Positions 42,121-50,979 of a stretch of 64,000 nucleotides of DNA are shown one piece after another. The DNA is from Muricomes sp049840515. Its GTDB lineage: Bacteria; Bacillota; Clostridia; Lachnospirales; Lachnospiraceae. Both the position numbers and the translations under genes were made by a program. The DNA lies in assembly GCA_049840515.1 (NCBI GenBank), contig JASGKW010000009.1:806001-870000 (forward strand), written 5' to 3'. The notes beneath the pieces are model-generated. The model made no database searches. It saw only the letters and a list, made by a program, of their open reading frames with translations, and was not told the origin of the DNA. Each line of letters opens with the position of its first letter. The stretch's first letter is position 1.

Positions 42121-43938
42121 ATGATTAATATCAAAAACTTGATACATAAGTATACTGTATGGGAAAATGATAATAAGAAAAGTAGAAAAACTGCCCTGGA
42201 TGGAATATCACTTGATATTCCATCCGGTCAGTTTATTGCTATATTAGGGCCAAATGGTTCAGGAAAATCCACTCTGGCAAAGCATTTAAATGTTCTTTTG
42301 CTGCCGGATGAGGGTGCGGTATGGATAGACGGCAAGAATACGATGGACCGGGAAATGCTATGGGAAATCCGCAGCGCTGTGGGAATGGTTTTTCAAAACC
42401 CGGAGAACCAGATGATTGGCACGAGTGTGGAGGAGGACGTAGCTTTCGGGCCGGAAAATAAAAACTTGCCCTCCGAAATGATTAGAAAAACAGTGGCCGA
42501 CAGCCTTGGTGCTGTTGGCTTATTGCATAGAAGGAAATCTTCTCCTTCCCGTCTGTCCGGCGGAGAAAAACAGAGGGCTGCAATCGCCGGAGTTCTCGCG
42601 GGGAATCCGGGGTTCATTGTTTTGGATGAACCCACAGCCATGCTGGACCCAAATTCCCGAAAAGAAGTTTTGAGTGTGATTCACAGGCTGAATAAGGAAA
42701 GTGGGATTACCATTGTTTTAATTACACATCACACGGATGAAGTGGTGCAGGCAGACACTGTGATTCTCATGGATAAAGGCCATATTATCCGGCAGGGAAC
42801 GCCGAAAACCATTTTTGCTGATTTAGAATTGCTTCGCCAGGTAAAGATGGATGTGCCTCAGGTGACGGAACTGGCTTACAGATTAAAAAAGCAGGGTGTA
42901 CCTTTGGAACTTCCTATTTTAACGGAAGACCAATTGGCAGAAGAAATAAAAAGAGTATACTCTAAAAGTCTGGAAGCGGAGAGCTTTGGAAAAGAACTTT
43001 TGAAAACTGAAGAGAAAGAACCATCAGAGAAAGAACCATCAGAGAACGAACCCTCAGAGAACGGGATTCCACAGGAGGAAGAGCGCAGGATATTGTTAAA
43101 AGGTGAAAACCTGCAGTTTACCTATGGAAGAGGAACAGCGGGAGAAATAAAGGTGTTAGATGGTATTTCTTTTGAGATACAGGAAAGTGATTTTATCGGG
43201 CTTATCGGCACCTCAGGTTCTGGAAAAACAACATTGATGAAACATTTAAATGGGCTTTTAAAAGCAGATTCAGGGAAAATATATTTTGAAGGTAAGAGTA
43301 TTTACGATAAGAAATATTCTCTGACGGGTCTGAGAAAAGAGGTCGGGCTTGTCTTCCAGTACCCGGAACACCAGTTGTTCGGGAAAAATGTTCTCACGGA
43401 TGTTATGTTTGGACCGCTGAATTTAGGGATGACCAGGGAAGAAGCGGAAGCTTCAGCAAAAGAAAGTTTGAATCTGGTGGGGATAGATGAGTCTTATTAT
43501 TTTGTCAGCCCCTTTGAGTTGTCAGGCGGACAAAAACGGTGTGTGGCGATTGCCGGTGTACTTGCAATGAATCCACAGATTTTGGTTATGGATGAGCCGG
43601 CCGCGGGCCTGGACCCTGAGACAAAGCATAAAATATTTGAGCTCTTAGAGAAGATAAAAAAAGAAAGAAATCTTGCTATTGTGCTGGTATCCCACCATAT
43701 GGAAGATGTTGCTGATTACGCGGATAAGGTGTGGGTTTTACACAATGGAACATTTCTGCTCACAGGTTCTCCCCGGGAAATATTTACTCAAACAGGGCTT
43801 TTGCGGGAAATTGGAATCGGAGTGCCGCAGATTACCAGCGTGACGGAAAAACTGATGCAGCAGGGATTTCCAATCAAGTCTCCGGCGGTAACTGTTGACG
43901 AGGCTGAGAAGATATTCACAGAGGTTTATCTGAAATAG
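42121..43938 (+). CDS. ECF transporter ATPase, two fused ABC domains
   Basis: A 605-aa protein equal to EcfA1 and EcfA2 in one chain. First domain: Walker A GPNGSGKST (about residues 43-51), Q-loop QNPENQ, signature LSGGEKQRAAIAGVL, Walker B IVLDEPTAML. Second domain: GTSGSGKTT (about 364-372), QYPEHQ, LSGGQKRCVAIAGVL, LVMDEPAAGLDPE. The QNPxNQ/QYPEHQ motifs are typical of ECF ATPases. The linker at about residues 298-314 consists of 5-residue EPSEK-like repeats. It starts 2 bp after the S component. Confidence 0.93.
   Translation: MINIKNLIHKYTVWENDNKKSRKTALDGISLDIPSGQFIAILGPNGSGKSTLAKHLNVLLLPDEGAVWIDGKNTMDREMLWEIRSAVGMVFQNPENQMIGTSVEEDVAFGPENKNLPSEMIRKTVADSLGAVGLLHRRKSSPSRLSGGEKQRAAIAGVLAGNPGFIVLDEPTAMLDPNSRKEVLSVIHRLNKESGITIVLITHHTDEVVQADTVILMDKGHIIRQGTPKTIFADLELLRQVKMDVPQVTELAYRLKKQGVPLELPILTEDQLAEEIKRVYSKSLEAESFGKELLKTEEKEPSEKEPSENEPSENGIPQEEERRILLKGENLQFTYGRGTAGEIKVLDGISFEIQESDFIGLIGTSGSGKTTLMKHLNGLLKADSGKIYFEGKSIYDKKYSLTGLRKEVGLVFQYPEHQLFGKNVLTDVMFGPLNLGMTREEAEASAKESLNLVGIDESYYFVSPFELSGGQKRCVAIAGVLAMNPQILVMDEPAAGLDPETKHKIFELLEKIKKERNLAIVLVSHHMEDVADYADKVWVLHNGTFLLTGSPREIFTQTGLLREIGIGVPQITSVTEKLMQQGFPIKSPAVTVDEAEKIFTEVYLK
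43012..43062 (+). repeat. 15-bp tandem repeat in the ABC linker
   Basis: GAGAAAGAACCATCA is present twice exactly (43012-43041), followed by GAGAACGAACCCTCA and a partial unit. It codes for EKEPS/ENEPS between the two ATPase domains. Copy changes would stay in frame. Confidence 0.8.
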
Positions 43939-43953
43939 AGGGAGGAGAACAGC

Positions 43954-44751
43954 ATGATTCGTGATATTACAATTGGACAATACTATGCAGGCGGCTCTTT
44001 GATTCATGATCTGGATCCGCGCACAAAGCTGATGGGAGTTCTTGTGTATATTGTTGTATTATTTCTGGTGAGAAATCCATGGTGGTACCTCCTCTGTTTT
44101 GGTGTGCTTTTGATACTGTATCATATAGCTCGGGTGCCTGTGGGATATTTTTTGAGGGGACTAAAAGGCATTGTCCTGCTCTTGATTTTTACATTTATTT
44201 TTCGTTTGATTGCTACTCCCGGAACCTTGATATATCAGTGGGGAATTTTTTCTGTGACAGAGGAGGGAATTGTGAAAGCAATCGGAATGACCTCAAGAAT
44301 TGCACTGATGATTACCGGAGCTACTCTTCTGTCCTACACATCCACGCCGCGGGCGCTGGCTGACGGGCTGGAAAAGGCATTTTCATTTTTGGAGAAAATA
44401 CACATCCCTGTTCATGATATGGCAGTGATTGTCATGATTGCTTTTCGTTTCATCCCAATCATGATTGAAGAATTAAATGTACTGATGGATGCTCAGGCGG
44501 CAAGGGGGGCTGAATTTGAGAAGGGCTCTTTTATTCAGAAGTGTAAAAATGTCTTTACCCTGCTGCCCCCATTATTTCTTTCAACAGTCCGAAGGGCGGC
44601 AGATTTAGCCATGGCGATGGAGGCGAGAGGATATACAGGGGACCGCCAGACATCCAGAATGTACCCACTTATATATGGAGAAAACGACAGAAAAGCTTAC
44701 ATAGCTATTTTTTTGTTTCTTTTAATCTTTGTTGTTCTTTTATTTGTGTAA
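43954..44751 (+). CDS. ecfT: ECF transporter transmembrane component T
   Basis: A 265-aa protein with GGGAGGAG before the ATG. It has YYAGGSLIHDLDPRTKLMG at the N-terminus, about five helices, and the two coupling motifs near the C-terminus, AQAARGAEFEKG and AMEARGYTG, where the ARG triplets contact the two ATPases. It completes the transporter with the S and A-A' genes. No terminator is obvious before the EamA gene 95 bp downstream. Confidence 0.94.
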   Translation: MIRDITIGQYYAGGSLIHDLDPRTKLMGVLVYIVVLFLVRNPWWYLLCFGVLLILYHIARVPVGYFLRGLKGIVLLLIFTFIFRLIATPGTLIYQWGIFSVTEEGIVKAIGMTSRIALMITGATLLSYTSTPRALADGLEKAFSFLEKIHIPVHDMAVIVMIAFRFIPIMIEELNVLMDAQAARGAEFEKGSFIQKCKNVFTLLPPLFLSTVRRAADLAMAMEARGYTGDRQTSRMYPLIYGENDRKAYIAIFLFLLIFVVLLFV

Positions 44752-44845
44752 ATATTACCCTTTCTTTCTTCTGAATAATCGTGTAGAATAAGAAACGTAT
44801 GACTGAAGACACGGTGATTCGCGCTGTGGGAGAGGAACAGGAAAG

Positions 44846-45799
44846 ATGGGTAAAAGTAAGGGTATTGGGCATTTGGCAGCATTATTGACAATTATGGTAT
44901 GGGGGACCACCTATATTTCTACAAAGGTGCTTCTCGGAGATTTCAAGCCAATTGAGATATTGCTGTTCAGGTCTGTGATAGGATATATATTGTTATTTCT
45001 TATAAAACCAGGCAAATTGCACTTGGAAAATAAAAAGCAGGAGTGGATATTCGCTGCGGCAGGATTGTGCGGCAATTGTCTGTATTTTCTTTTGGAAAAT
45101 ATTGCGCTTACATACACACTGGTATCTAATGTAGGGGTCATTATATCGGCGGCACCATTTTTTACCGCTCTTTTGTCCCGCATATTTTTAAAAGAGGAGG
45201 GCAGGCTGCATCTGTCCTTTTTTGTCGGGTTTGCGTTTGCGATGGTAGGGATTGGAATGATGAGTTTTAGTGGAACCAGCAGTCTAAAGCTGAGTCCCAA
45301 GGGAGATTTGCTGGCTCTTGGGGGAGCGTTCGTGTGGGCTTGTTATTGTGTGCTGACGAAAAAAATCAGCGGATGTGGGTATTCCACCATACAGGTGACC
45401 CGGCGTATGTTCGGATATGGCATTTTGTTTATGATTCCGGCGGCTGTGATATTTGACTTCCGCCCCAGAATATCAGACCTGATGCTTCCCGTGAATTTCC
45501 TGAATATTTTATTCTTGGGTGTGATGGCATCGGCGGTTGGCTTTGTGGCCTGGAATTTTGCAGTTCAGGTTCTGGGTGCGGTGCGCACCAGTGTGTATAT
45601 TTATGTTTCCCCGGTGGTTACGATTGTGACTTCTATTTTAGTCCTGAATGAAAAAATAACAGTAGTGGCGGCAGTGGGAGCGGGGCTGGCTCTGGCGGGT
45701 CTGATACTTTCAGAGGGCAGGCTGGATGTAAAGTCATATTTCACACCAAAGGGCAGGGAAGCTATGCTGAAAAAACTAAAATGGCAGAAAGAAGAGTAA
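44846..45799 (+). CDS. EamA/DMT-family transporter
   Basis: A 317-aa protein with ten helices in two EamA repeats: MVWGTTYISTKVLL then LLFRSVIGYILL in the first half, and LGAVRTSVYIYVSPVV with GAGLALAGLILSE in the second. Exports or imports a metabolite; the substrate cannot be read from sequence. GAGAGGAAC precedes the ATG. The Dus gene follows after 4 bp. Confidence 0.9.
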   Translation: MGKSKGIGHLAALLTIMVWGTTYISTKVLLGDFKPIEILLFRSVIGYILLFLIKPGKLHLENKKQEWIFAAAGLCGNCLYFLLENIALTYTLVSNVGVIISAAPFFTALLSRIFLKEEGRLHLSFFVGFAFAMVGIGMMSFSGTSSLKLSPKGDLLALGGAFVWACYCVLTKKISGCGYSTIQVTRRMFGYGILFMIPAAVIFDFRPRISDLMLPVNFLNILFLGVMASAVGFVAWNFAVQVLGAVRTSVYIYVSPVVTIVTSILVLNEKITVVAAVGAGLALAGLILSEGRLDVKSYFTPKGREAMLKKLKWQKEE

Positions 45800-45803
45800 C
45801 AGG

Positions 45804-46745
45804 ATGAAATTTTATTTAGCCCCCTTAGAGGGAATCACAGGATATGTATATCGAAATGCCTACTATAAATATTTTGGGGAATTGGACAAGTATTTTATTC
45901 CATTTATCAGCCCCAATCAGTTTGGGCACCTCAGCTCAAGGGAGAAGAATAACATTTCCCCGGAGCACAACGAGGGGGTGCATGCAGTTCCCCAGATTTT
46001 AACCAATTCCTCGGAAGACTTTGTGAAGACGGCGTGGAAGATTCAAAAATATGGATACAAGGAAGTTAATCTGAATCTGGGCTGCCCTTCTAAAACAGTA
46101 GTGTCAAAGGGAAGAGGTTCTGGTTTTCTTGCATTTCCGGATGAGCTGGACCGTTTTCTGGAAGAAATATTTGACCAGACAAAGATGAAGATATCCATCA
46201 AAACCCGGATTGGAAAAGAAAGCCCTGAGGAATTCGAGCGGCTGCTGGAAATCTATAACAAATATCCCCTTGAGGAACTCATCATCCACCCCAGATTACA
46301 GACAGATTACTATAAAAATACGCCTAACTGGCATGTATTTAGAGAAGCGCTGGAAAAATGTAAATGCAGCGTATGTTATAACGGAGATATTTTTGCAGTG
46401 AAAGATTATGAAACATTTACTGCTGCTTTTCCGGAGGTGGACTGTGTAATGCTGGGAAGGGGAATCTTGTCTAACCCGGGTCTGGTTCCGGCAATCCGAA
46501 AAGGCATATCTCTGGATAAGCCTGCGCTTGAGGCATTTCACAATCAGATATATCAGGAATATCAGGGAGTTTTGTACGGTGAAAAAAATGTGCTGTTCAA
46601 GATGAAAGAGCTGTGGTTTTATTTGGCCGGTGTGTTTACGAATTATGAGAAATATGGGAAGAAGATTAGGAAGGCACAGAGATTGCGGGACTATGAGGAG
46701 ATAGTAAAAGCACTGTTCCATGAGCAGGAAATTTGTGTGGAATAA
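45804..46745 (+). CDS. tRNA-dihydrouridine synthase family protein
   Basis: A 313-aa TIM-barrel flavoenzyme. APLEGITGYVYRNAY at the N-terminus, the catalytic region VNLNLGCPSKTVVSKGRGSG with the active-site Cys, SIKTRIG, EELIIHPRLQTD, and YNGDIF. It reduces uridine in tRNA D-loops using FMN and NADPH. Compared with DusB it is shorter and more diverged. Probably co-transcribed with the EamA gene; a hairpin follows 24 bp later. Confidence 0.92.
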   Translation: MKFYLAPLEGITGYVYRNAYYKYFGELDKYFIPFISPNQFGHLSSREKNNISPEHNEGVHAVPQILTNSSEDFVKTAWKIQKYGYKEVNLNLGCPSKTVVSKGRGSGFLAFPDELDRFLEEIFDQTKMKISIKTRIGKESPEEFERLLEIYNKYPLEELIIHPRLQTDYYKNTPNWHVFREALEKCKCSVCYNGDIFAVKDYETFTAAFPEVDCVMLGRGILSNPGLVPAIRKGISLDKPALEAFHNQIYQEYQGVLYGEKNVLFKMKELWFYLAGVFTNYEKYGKKIRKAQRLRDYEEIVKALFHEQEICVE

Positions 46746-46768
46746 AAATGTAAAGACATATATGAAGA

Positions 46769-46801
46769 AGAGACCAGGGAGAGGGATTCCCGGGTCTCTT
46801 C
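46769..46801 (+). terminator. Terminator after the Dus gene
   Basis: AGAGACC and GGTCTCT with inner GGGA/TCCC form the stem, followed by TCTTTA. Lies between the convergent Dus (+) and YtaF (-) genes. Confidence 0.7.
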
Positions 46802-46824
46802 TTTACTGTATCACGGCAAAGTGA

Positions 46825-47430
46825 TTAGAAAAACAATTCATAAAGCCCCAGCCCTATAAGTATAAGTCCTGACAGGACGTCTGCCATCCGGTCAGAAATG
46901 CGGGGCATTTTTGTTTTTCCAATAACATTTCCTGCATAAAGAAATATCACAGAAACAAGGAGAGAAATGATAGCTGTGGGCACAAGTTTGAGGCCCGTAA
47001 TACTGGCCCCGATACCCATTCCTACATTATTGATAGAAAGAGCAAGACCCACCAAAATCCCCTCTTTCATGGTGAGGAGAGAATCTTTTATAGAATGGTT
47101 ATCGCTGGAATCGGGGGTGAATTCATTGGAGGTTACTTCTGGTTTTTTGAGTTTTGTCCGGAGATAGCTAAACAAAGATTTTAAAATATAATACAGTCCA
47201 AGACCGATTAAAAGGGCGCATCCGATGGCCTGTGACGAGGCTGAGGGGAGATACTGGGAAATCTTTGTACCCATCAGGATTGCGGATACGGTGCCGGCCA
47301 AAGTGACCAGACTGATTAGAACACTTTTTAAAAGGCTGATATTTGATTTTTTAATTCCGTAGGATATTCCGATAATAAAACTGTCTATATTTGCAGAAAG
47401 AGCAAATAGAAGGGCTGGAATAAGATGCAT
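46825..47430 (-). CDS. ytaF: YtaF/MntP-type membrane protein
   Basis: A 201-aa protein with six helices: SANIDSFIIGISYGIKK and GLALSINNVGMGIGASITG are the two repeat motifs of the MntP/YtaF group. YtaF was named from sporulation-linked expression in Bacillus, while MntP exports manganese. The acidic residues in the repeats match either. Length and GIKKSNISLL favour YtaF. CAGGAGCAG precedes the ATG. Confidence 0.85.
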   Translation of the reverse strand: MHLIPALLFALSANIDSFIIGISYGIKKSNISLLKSVLISLVTLAGTVSAILMGTKISQYLPSASSQAIGCALLIGLGLYYILKSLFSYLRTKLKKPEVTSNEFTPDSSDNHSIKDSLLTMKEGILVGLALSINNVGMGIGASITGLKLVPTAIISLLVSVIFLYAGNVIGKTKMPRISDRMADVLSGLILIGLGLYELFF

Positions 47431-47537
47431 AATCTGCTCCTGATATTATAGTAGCGGTTTGTATTCAGTATATTCAGAAGTATTTGTTGCGTTCATAGTG
47501 CATAAACTGTTAAGAGTTCATTTGCGGGAGCTTGCAC

Positions 47538-48623
47538 ATGCGCAAACGTTTGATTTCTCCCTTTGGGATTATAGTAGAAGTATTGCTGCTGTTTCTGTTG
47601 CTGGGAATCTGGCAGGTAAAAAATCTGGCTGAATCCGGACATGGAGAGAGAGCAGTCTCTGTCACGGCGGAGGGCGGCACAGAAACTGAGAAAAAAGATT
47701 TTATTAAATGGGTGGAATTTAATGTCACTTATGAAGCATTAAACAAGGCATATACATATGACGTGGACACTTATATGGAAGATATCCACCTGAACTGGGT
47801 GGACCTTCTGGCTTATCTGGGGGCAAAATACGGCGGTGATTTCACCAGATATCGTCAGAAGGATATGGATCAGGCGGCAGAAAAGATTTTGGCGGGGGAA
47901 ACAACCATAGAAGAATTAACCGCAGATATGCAATATTATGGATATTACCGGGAAGCGTACGGAGCCGTTCTGGATGGAATGGTGGGTGAGTATGAGATTG
48001 AGAAGCCATCAGAGGAAGAAGTGGATGCAAAAGTATGGAAAAAATGCTATGGATTGAAGGCATTTGGCCCTATTGCAAAAGGATTCCCCTATTCAGAATT
48101 TGATGATTTTGGAGTTTCCAGGAGCTATGGATACCAGAGAAACCATTTGGGACATGACATGATGGGGCAGGTTGGAACCCCTGTAATCTGCGTTGAGAGT
48201 GGTTACGTGGAAGCGCTGGGCTGGAATCAGTATGGGGGCTGGCGCCTTGGAATTCGGAGTTTCGACGGAAAACGATATTATTATTATGCACATTTAAGGC
48301 AGAACTTTCCCTTTAATAAATCTCTTAAGGAGGGAAGTGTGGTGACGGCCGGGGATGTGATTGGGTATATGGGGCATACTGGATACAGCACCAAGGAAAA
48401 TGTGAATAATATCAGGGAGACTCATCTGCACTGGGGGCTGCAGTTGATTTTTGACGAGAGCCAGAAAGAGGGAAGCAGTGAAATCTGGGTGGACTGCTAT
48501 GCACTGACCCGGTTTCTTTCACAGAACCGGAGTGAGACATGGAAAGAAGTGGAGACAAAAGAGTGGCACAGAAAATATGATATGAAAGATCCTGCGGCGG
48601 AGGAATATATAAAGAAACAATAG
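47538..48623 (+). CDS. M23 family metallopeptidase (LytM type)
   Basis: A 361-aa protein. ATG at 47538 chosen because GGGAG lies 7 nt before it; a TTG two codons upstream is also in frame. An N-terminal signal anchor (LLLFLLLGIWQ) is followed by an extended extracellular part and a LytM domain with zinc motifs HLGHD and HLHWG. It cuts peptidoglycan cross-links or serves as a SpoIIQ-like scaffold; the catalytic His and Asp are present, so activity is likely. The N-terminal region (FIKWVEFNVTYEALNKAYTY) is shared by a Clostridial subgroup. Confidence 0.9.
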   Translation: MRKRLISPFGIIVEVLLLFLLLGIWQVKNLAESGHGERAVSVTAEGGTETEKKDFIKWVEFNVTYEALNKAYTYDVDTYMEDIHLNWVDLLAYLGAKYGGDFTRYRQKDMDQAAEKILAGETTIEELTADMQYYGYYREAYGAVLDGMVGEYEIEKPSEEEVDAKVWKKCYGLKAFGPIAKGFPYSEFDDFGVSRSYGYQRNHLGHDMMGQVGTPVICVESGYVEALGWNQYGGWRLGIRSFDGKRYYYYAHLRQNFPFNKSLKEGSVVTAGDVIGYMGHTGYSTKENVNNIRETHLHWGLQLIFDESQKEGSSEIWVDCYALTRFLSQNRSETWKEVETKEWHRKYDMKDPAAEEYIKKQ

Positions 48624-48687
48624 CAATAGCTGTGGTTGATATGATATACTTACTATATAATAATGCTTAGAGATGAGAGGAATACAC

Positions 48688-49267
48688 ATGAATTTTCTTT
48701 TACAACTGGATGGGAAGATTTTACTTTTGATACAGGAGCACGTTCCGCCAGGAATGGATGAATCAATTCTGGATGTTTATTACATCCCTGGGAAATAGCG
48801 GGTGGTTTTGGCTGGTTGTGTCCTTTTTGCTGTTGATTCCAAGGAAAACGAGGATGGTGGGAATTGCCGCAATCGTGTCGTTGTTAATCGGGGCGCTGAT
48901 AACCAATGTAATGCTGAAGAATCTGGTGGCAAGAATCCGCCCCTATGAGGTGGTGGAGGGGTTAAAGTTTCTGATAGAGAAACCTCATGATTATTCTTTT
49001 CCGTCGGGGCATACATGTGCCTCTTTTTCTGCCGCACTGGTGTATTACAGGATGCTCCCCAGAAGATGGGGTACGGCAGCCATAGTGCTGGCTTCCCTGA
49101 TTGCCTTTTCCCGCCTGTATTTAGGAGTACATTACCCAAGTGATGTTCTTGCAGGTGCGGCCGTAGGAGCCTTCTCTGCATGGTCAGCAATGCGCATCAT
49201 GGCGTATATTGGGAGAAAACGCGATAGAGATTCCGCCTCAGAAGGGGAAGGTGCAGGAACTGATTGA
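48688..49267 (+). CDS. PAP2-family phosphatase, broken by a 1-nt frameshift
   Basis: ATG at 48688 with GAGAGGA upstream. Its frame (NFLLQLDGKILLLIQEHV) stops at 48798; the PAP2 body reads from 48758 in another frame. Dropping one C near 48745-48746 joins them as IQEHVRQEWMNQFWMF, 192 aa in total. The three PAP2 motifs are present: KNLVARIRP, PSGHT and SRLYLGVHYPSD. Membrane lipid phosphatase, perhaps acting on undecaprenyl pyrophosphate or phosphatidylglycerol phosphate. Confidence 0.88.
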
Positions 49268-49295
49268 AGAAGTGAATAAAAGGTATAAAACTAAG

Positions 49296-49346
49296 AAGAG
49301 GAACCAGGCTTTATGGATATTTCCATCAAAGTCTGGTTCCTCTTTT
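49296..49346. terminator. Bidirectional terminator between PAP2 and DUF1846 genes
   Basis: AAGAGGAACCAG and CTGGTTCCTCTT make a perfect 12-bp stem with a 27-nt loop, followed by TTG on the + strand. Confidence 0.75.
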
Positions 49347-49358
49347 GTGTATTTGAAA

Positions 49359-50837
49359 TTAGTGGTAAATATGGTCTGTCTCGTATACCGCCTCGCAGGT
49401 AAGCTGTACACCCAGTTTCTTGAAGATTTTAATATCTACATCAGAAAGCATAACAGAGGTGTGTGCCTGGCAGCATTTCAGCTTGGGAAGCTGCTCCAGA
49501 GCTTTTCTCGCGTCGGCGCTGGTGGCAGCACTGGCAGAAAGAGCAATTAAAATTTCATCGGTGTGAAGACGGGGATTCTTGCTCTTTAAATAATCTACCT
49601 TTAATTTTTGGATTGGCTCGATGGATTCCGGAGAAATCACATGGAGTTCGTGGTCGAGGCCTGCCAGTTCCTTCAACACATTGAGCAGAAGCGCGGCGGA
49701 TGCCCCAAGGAGATTGCTGGTCTTGCCTGTTATAATGCGGCCGTCATCCAGCTCCATAGCGGCAGCAGGTGCCTGAGTTTCCTTCGCCCGCTCCAGTGCT
49801 TTTCCAACTACCTTGCGGTCCTGCACTGATACATTTGCCTGGTTCATCAAAAGCTCGACAGTCTGAATCTCTTCCTCAGAGCCTGTCCCTTCCAGAAGGC
49901 AGTTCAGAGCGGTAAAATATCTTCTCACAATTTCCTGGCGTGATGCCTCGCGGCAGACGTCATCATCGCAAATACATTTGCCGGCCATATTTACACCCAT
50001 GTCAGTGGGTGATTTATAAGGGCTTTTTCCATATATTTTCTCGAAAATAGTATTTAATACGGGGAAAATCTCTACATCCCGGTTGTAGTTTACGGTTGTA
50101 ATTCCATATGCCTCGAGATGGAAAGGGTCAATCATATTGACATCATTTAAGTCCGCGGTGGCGGCTTCATATGCCAGATTCACCGGATGTTTCAAAGGAA
50201 GATTCCACACAGGGAATGTTTCAAACTTGGCATAGCCCGCATGAATTCCTCTTTTGTGTTCATGGTAAAGCTGGGAGAGACAGGTAGCCATTTTGCCGCT
50301 TCCGGGACCTGGTGCGGTCACGATGACAAGGGGGCGTGTTGTCTCAATATAGTCGTTTTTGCCGTAGCCTTCGTCGCTGACAATCAGGGGGAGGCTGGCA
50401 GGATAACCATTGATATAATAGTGAATATAAACGCGGATACCCAGGTTTTCGAGGCGGTTTTTAAAAGCCAAAGCGCTCTCCTGACCTGAATATTGTGTGA
50501 TAACAACGCTGCCCACGTACAGACCGTTATCCCGGAAAGAATCCATAAGCCGGAGCACATCTGAATCATAGGTGATGCCTAAATCTCCGCGGATTTTGTT
50601 TTTTTCGATATCTTTGGCACTGATTGTAATGACAATCTCTGCCTGGCTGCTGAGCTGTTTTAAAAGCCGGAGCTTGCTGTCAGGCGCGAAGCCCGGCAAC
50701 ACCCTTGCCGCGTGGTAATCATCAAACAGCTTTCCGCCAAATTCAAGATAAAGTTTGTTGTCGAACTGATCTATCCGGTGCCGGATATGTTCTGACTGCA
50801 TAGTTAAGTATTTCTCGTTATCAAATCCTATTTTCAT
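49359..50837 (-). CDS. DUF1846 family protein
   Basis: A 492-aa protein. ATG at 50837 chosen because AGAGGAA lies 8-10 nt upstream; ORF open for 10 more codons. It contains KIGFDNEKYLTMQSEHIRHR at the start, VTAPGPGSGKMATCLSQLYHE (P-loop-like), and GKTSNLLGASAALLLNVLK near the end, all typical of DUF1846. Structural work on streptococcal members showed a nucleotide-binding-like fold; function is unclear. Monocistronic. Confidence 0.93.
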   Translation of the reverse strand: MKIGFDNEKYLTMQSEHIRHRIDQFDNKLYLEFGGKLFDDYHAARVLPGFAPDSKLRLLKQLSSQAEIVITISAKDIEKNKIRGDLGITYDSDVLRLMDSFRDNGLYVGSVVITQYSGQESALAFKNRLENLGIRVYIHYYINGYPASLPLIVSDEGYGKNDYIETTRPLVIVTAPGPGSGKMATCLSQLYHEHKRGIHAGYAKFETFPVWNLPLKHPVNLAYEAATADLNDVNMIDPFHLEAYGITTVNYNRDVEIFPVLNTIFEKIYGKSPYKSPTDMGVNMAGKCICDDDVCREASRQEIVRRYFTALNCLLEGTGSEEEIQTVELLMNQANVSVQDRKVVGKALERAKETQAPAAAMELDDGRIITGKTSNLLGASAALLLNVLKELAGLDHELHVISPESIEPIQKLKVDYLKSKNPRLHTDEILIALSASAATSADARKALEQLPKLKCCQAHTSVMLSDVDIKIFKKLGVQLTCEAVYETDHIYH

Positions 50838-50922
50838 TTTCATATTCCTCTTCATGACATTTTTCACCTACTTAGTATACTATAAAACACTTTATGTTTA
50901 CAATATTTTCATAATCTTTTTA

Positions 50923-50951
50923 TTGATTTATGGGAAGTCTGTACTTATAAT
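50923..50951 (+). promoter_or_regulatory. Promoter of ftsH
   Basis: TTGATT and TATAAT with a 17-nt spacer, 28 bp before the ATG. Confidence 0.65.
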
Positions 50952-50979
50952 GGGGATAGTGGATTTTAGGAGGAGAAGA

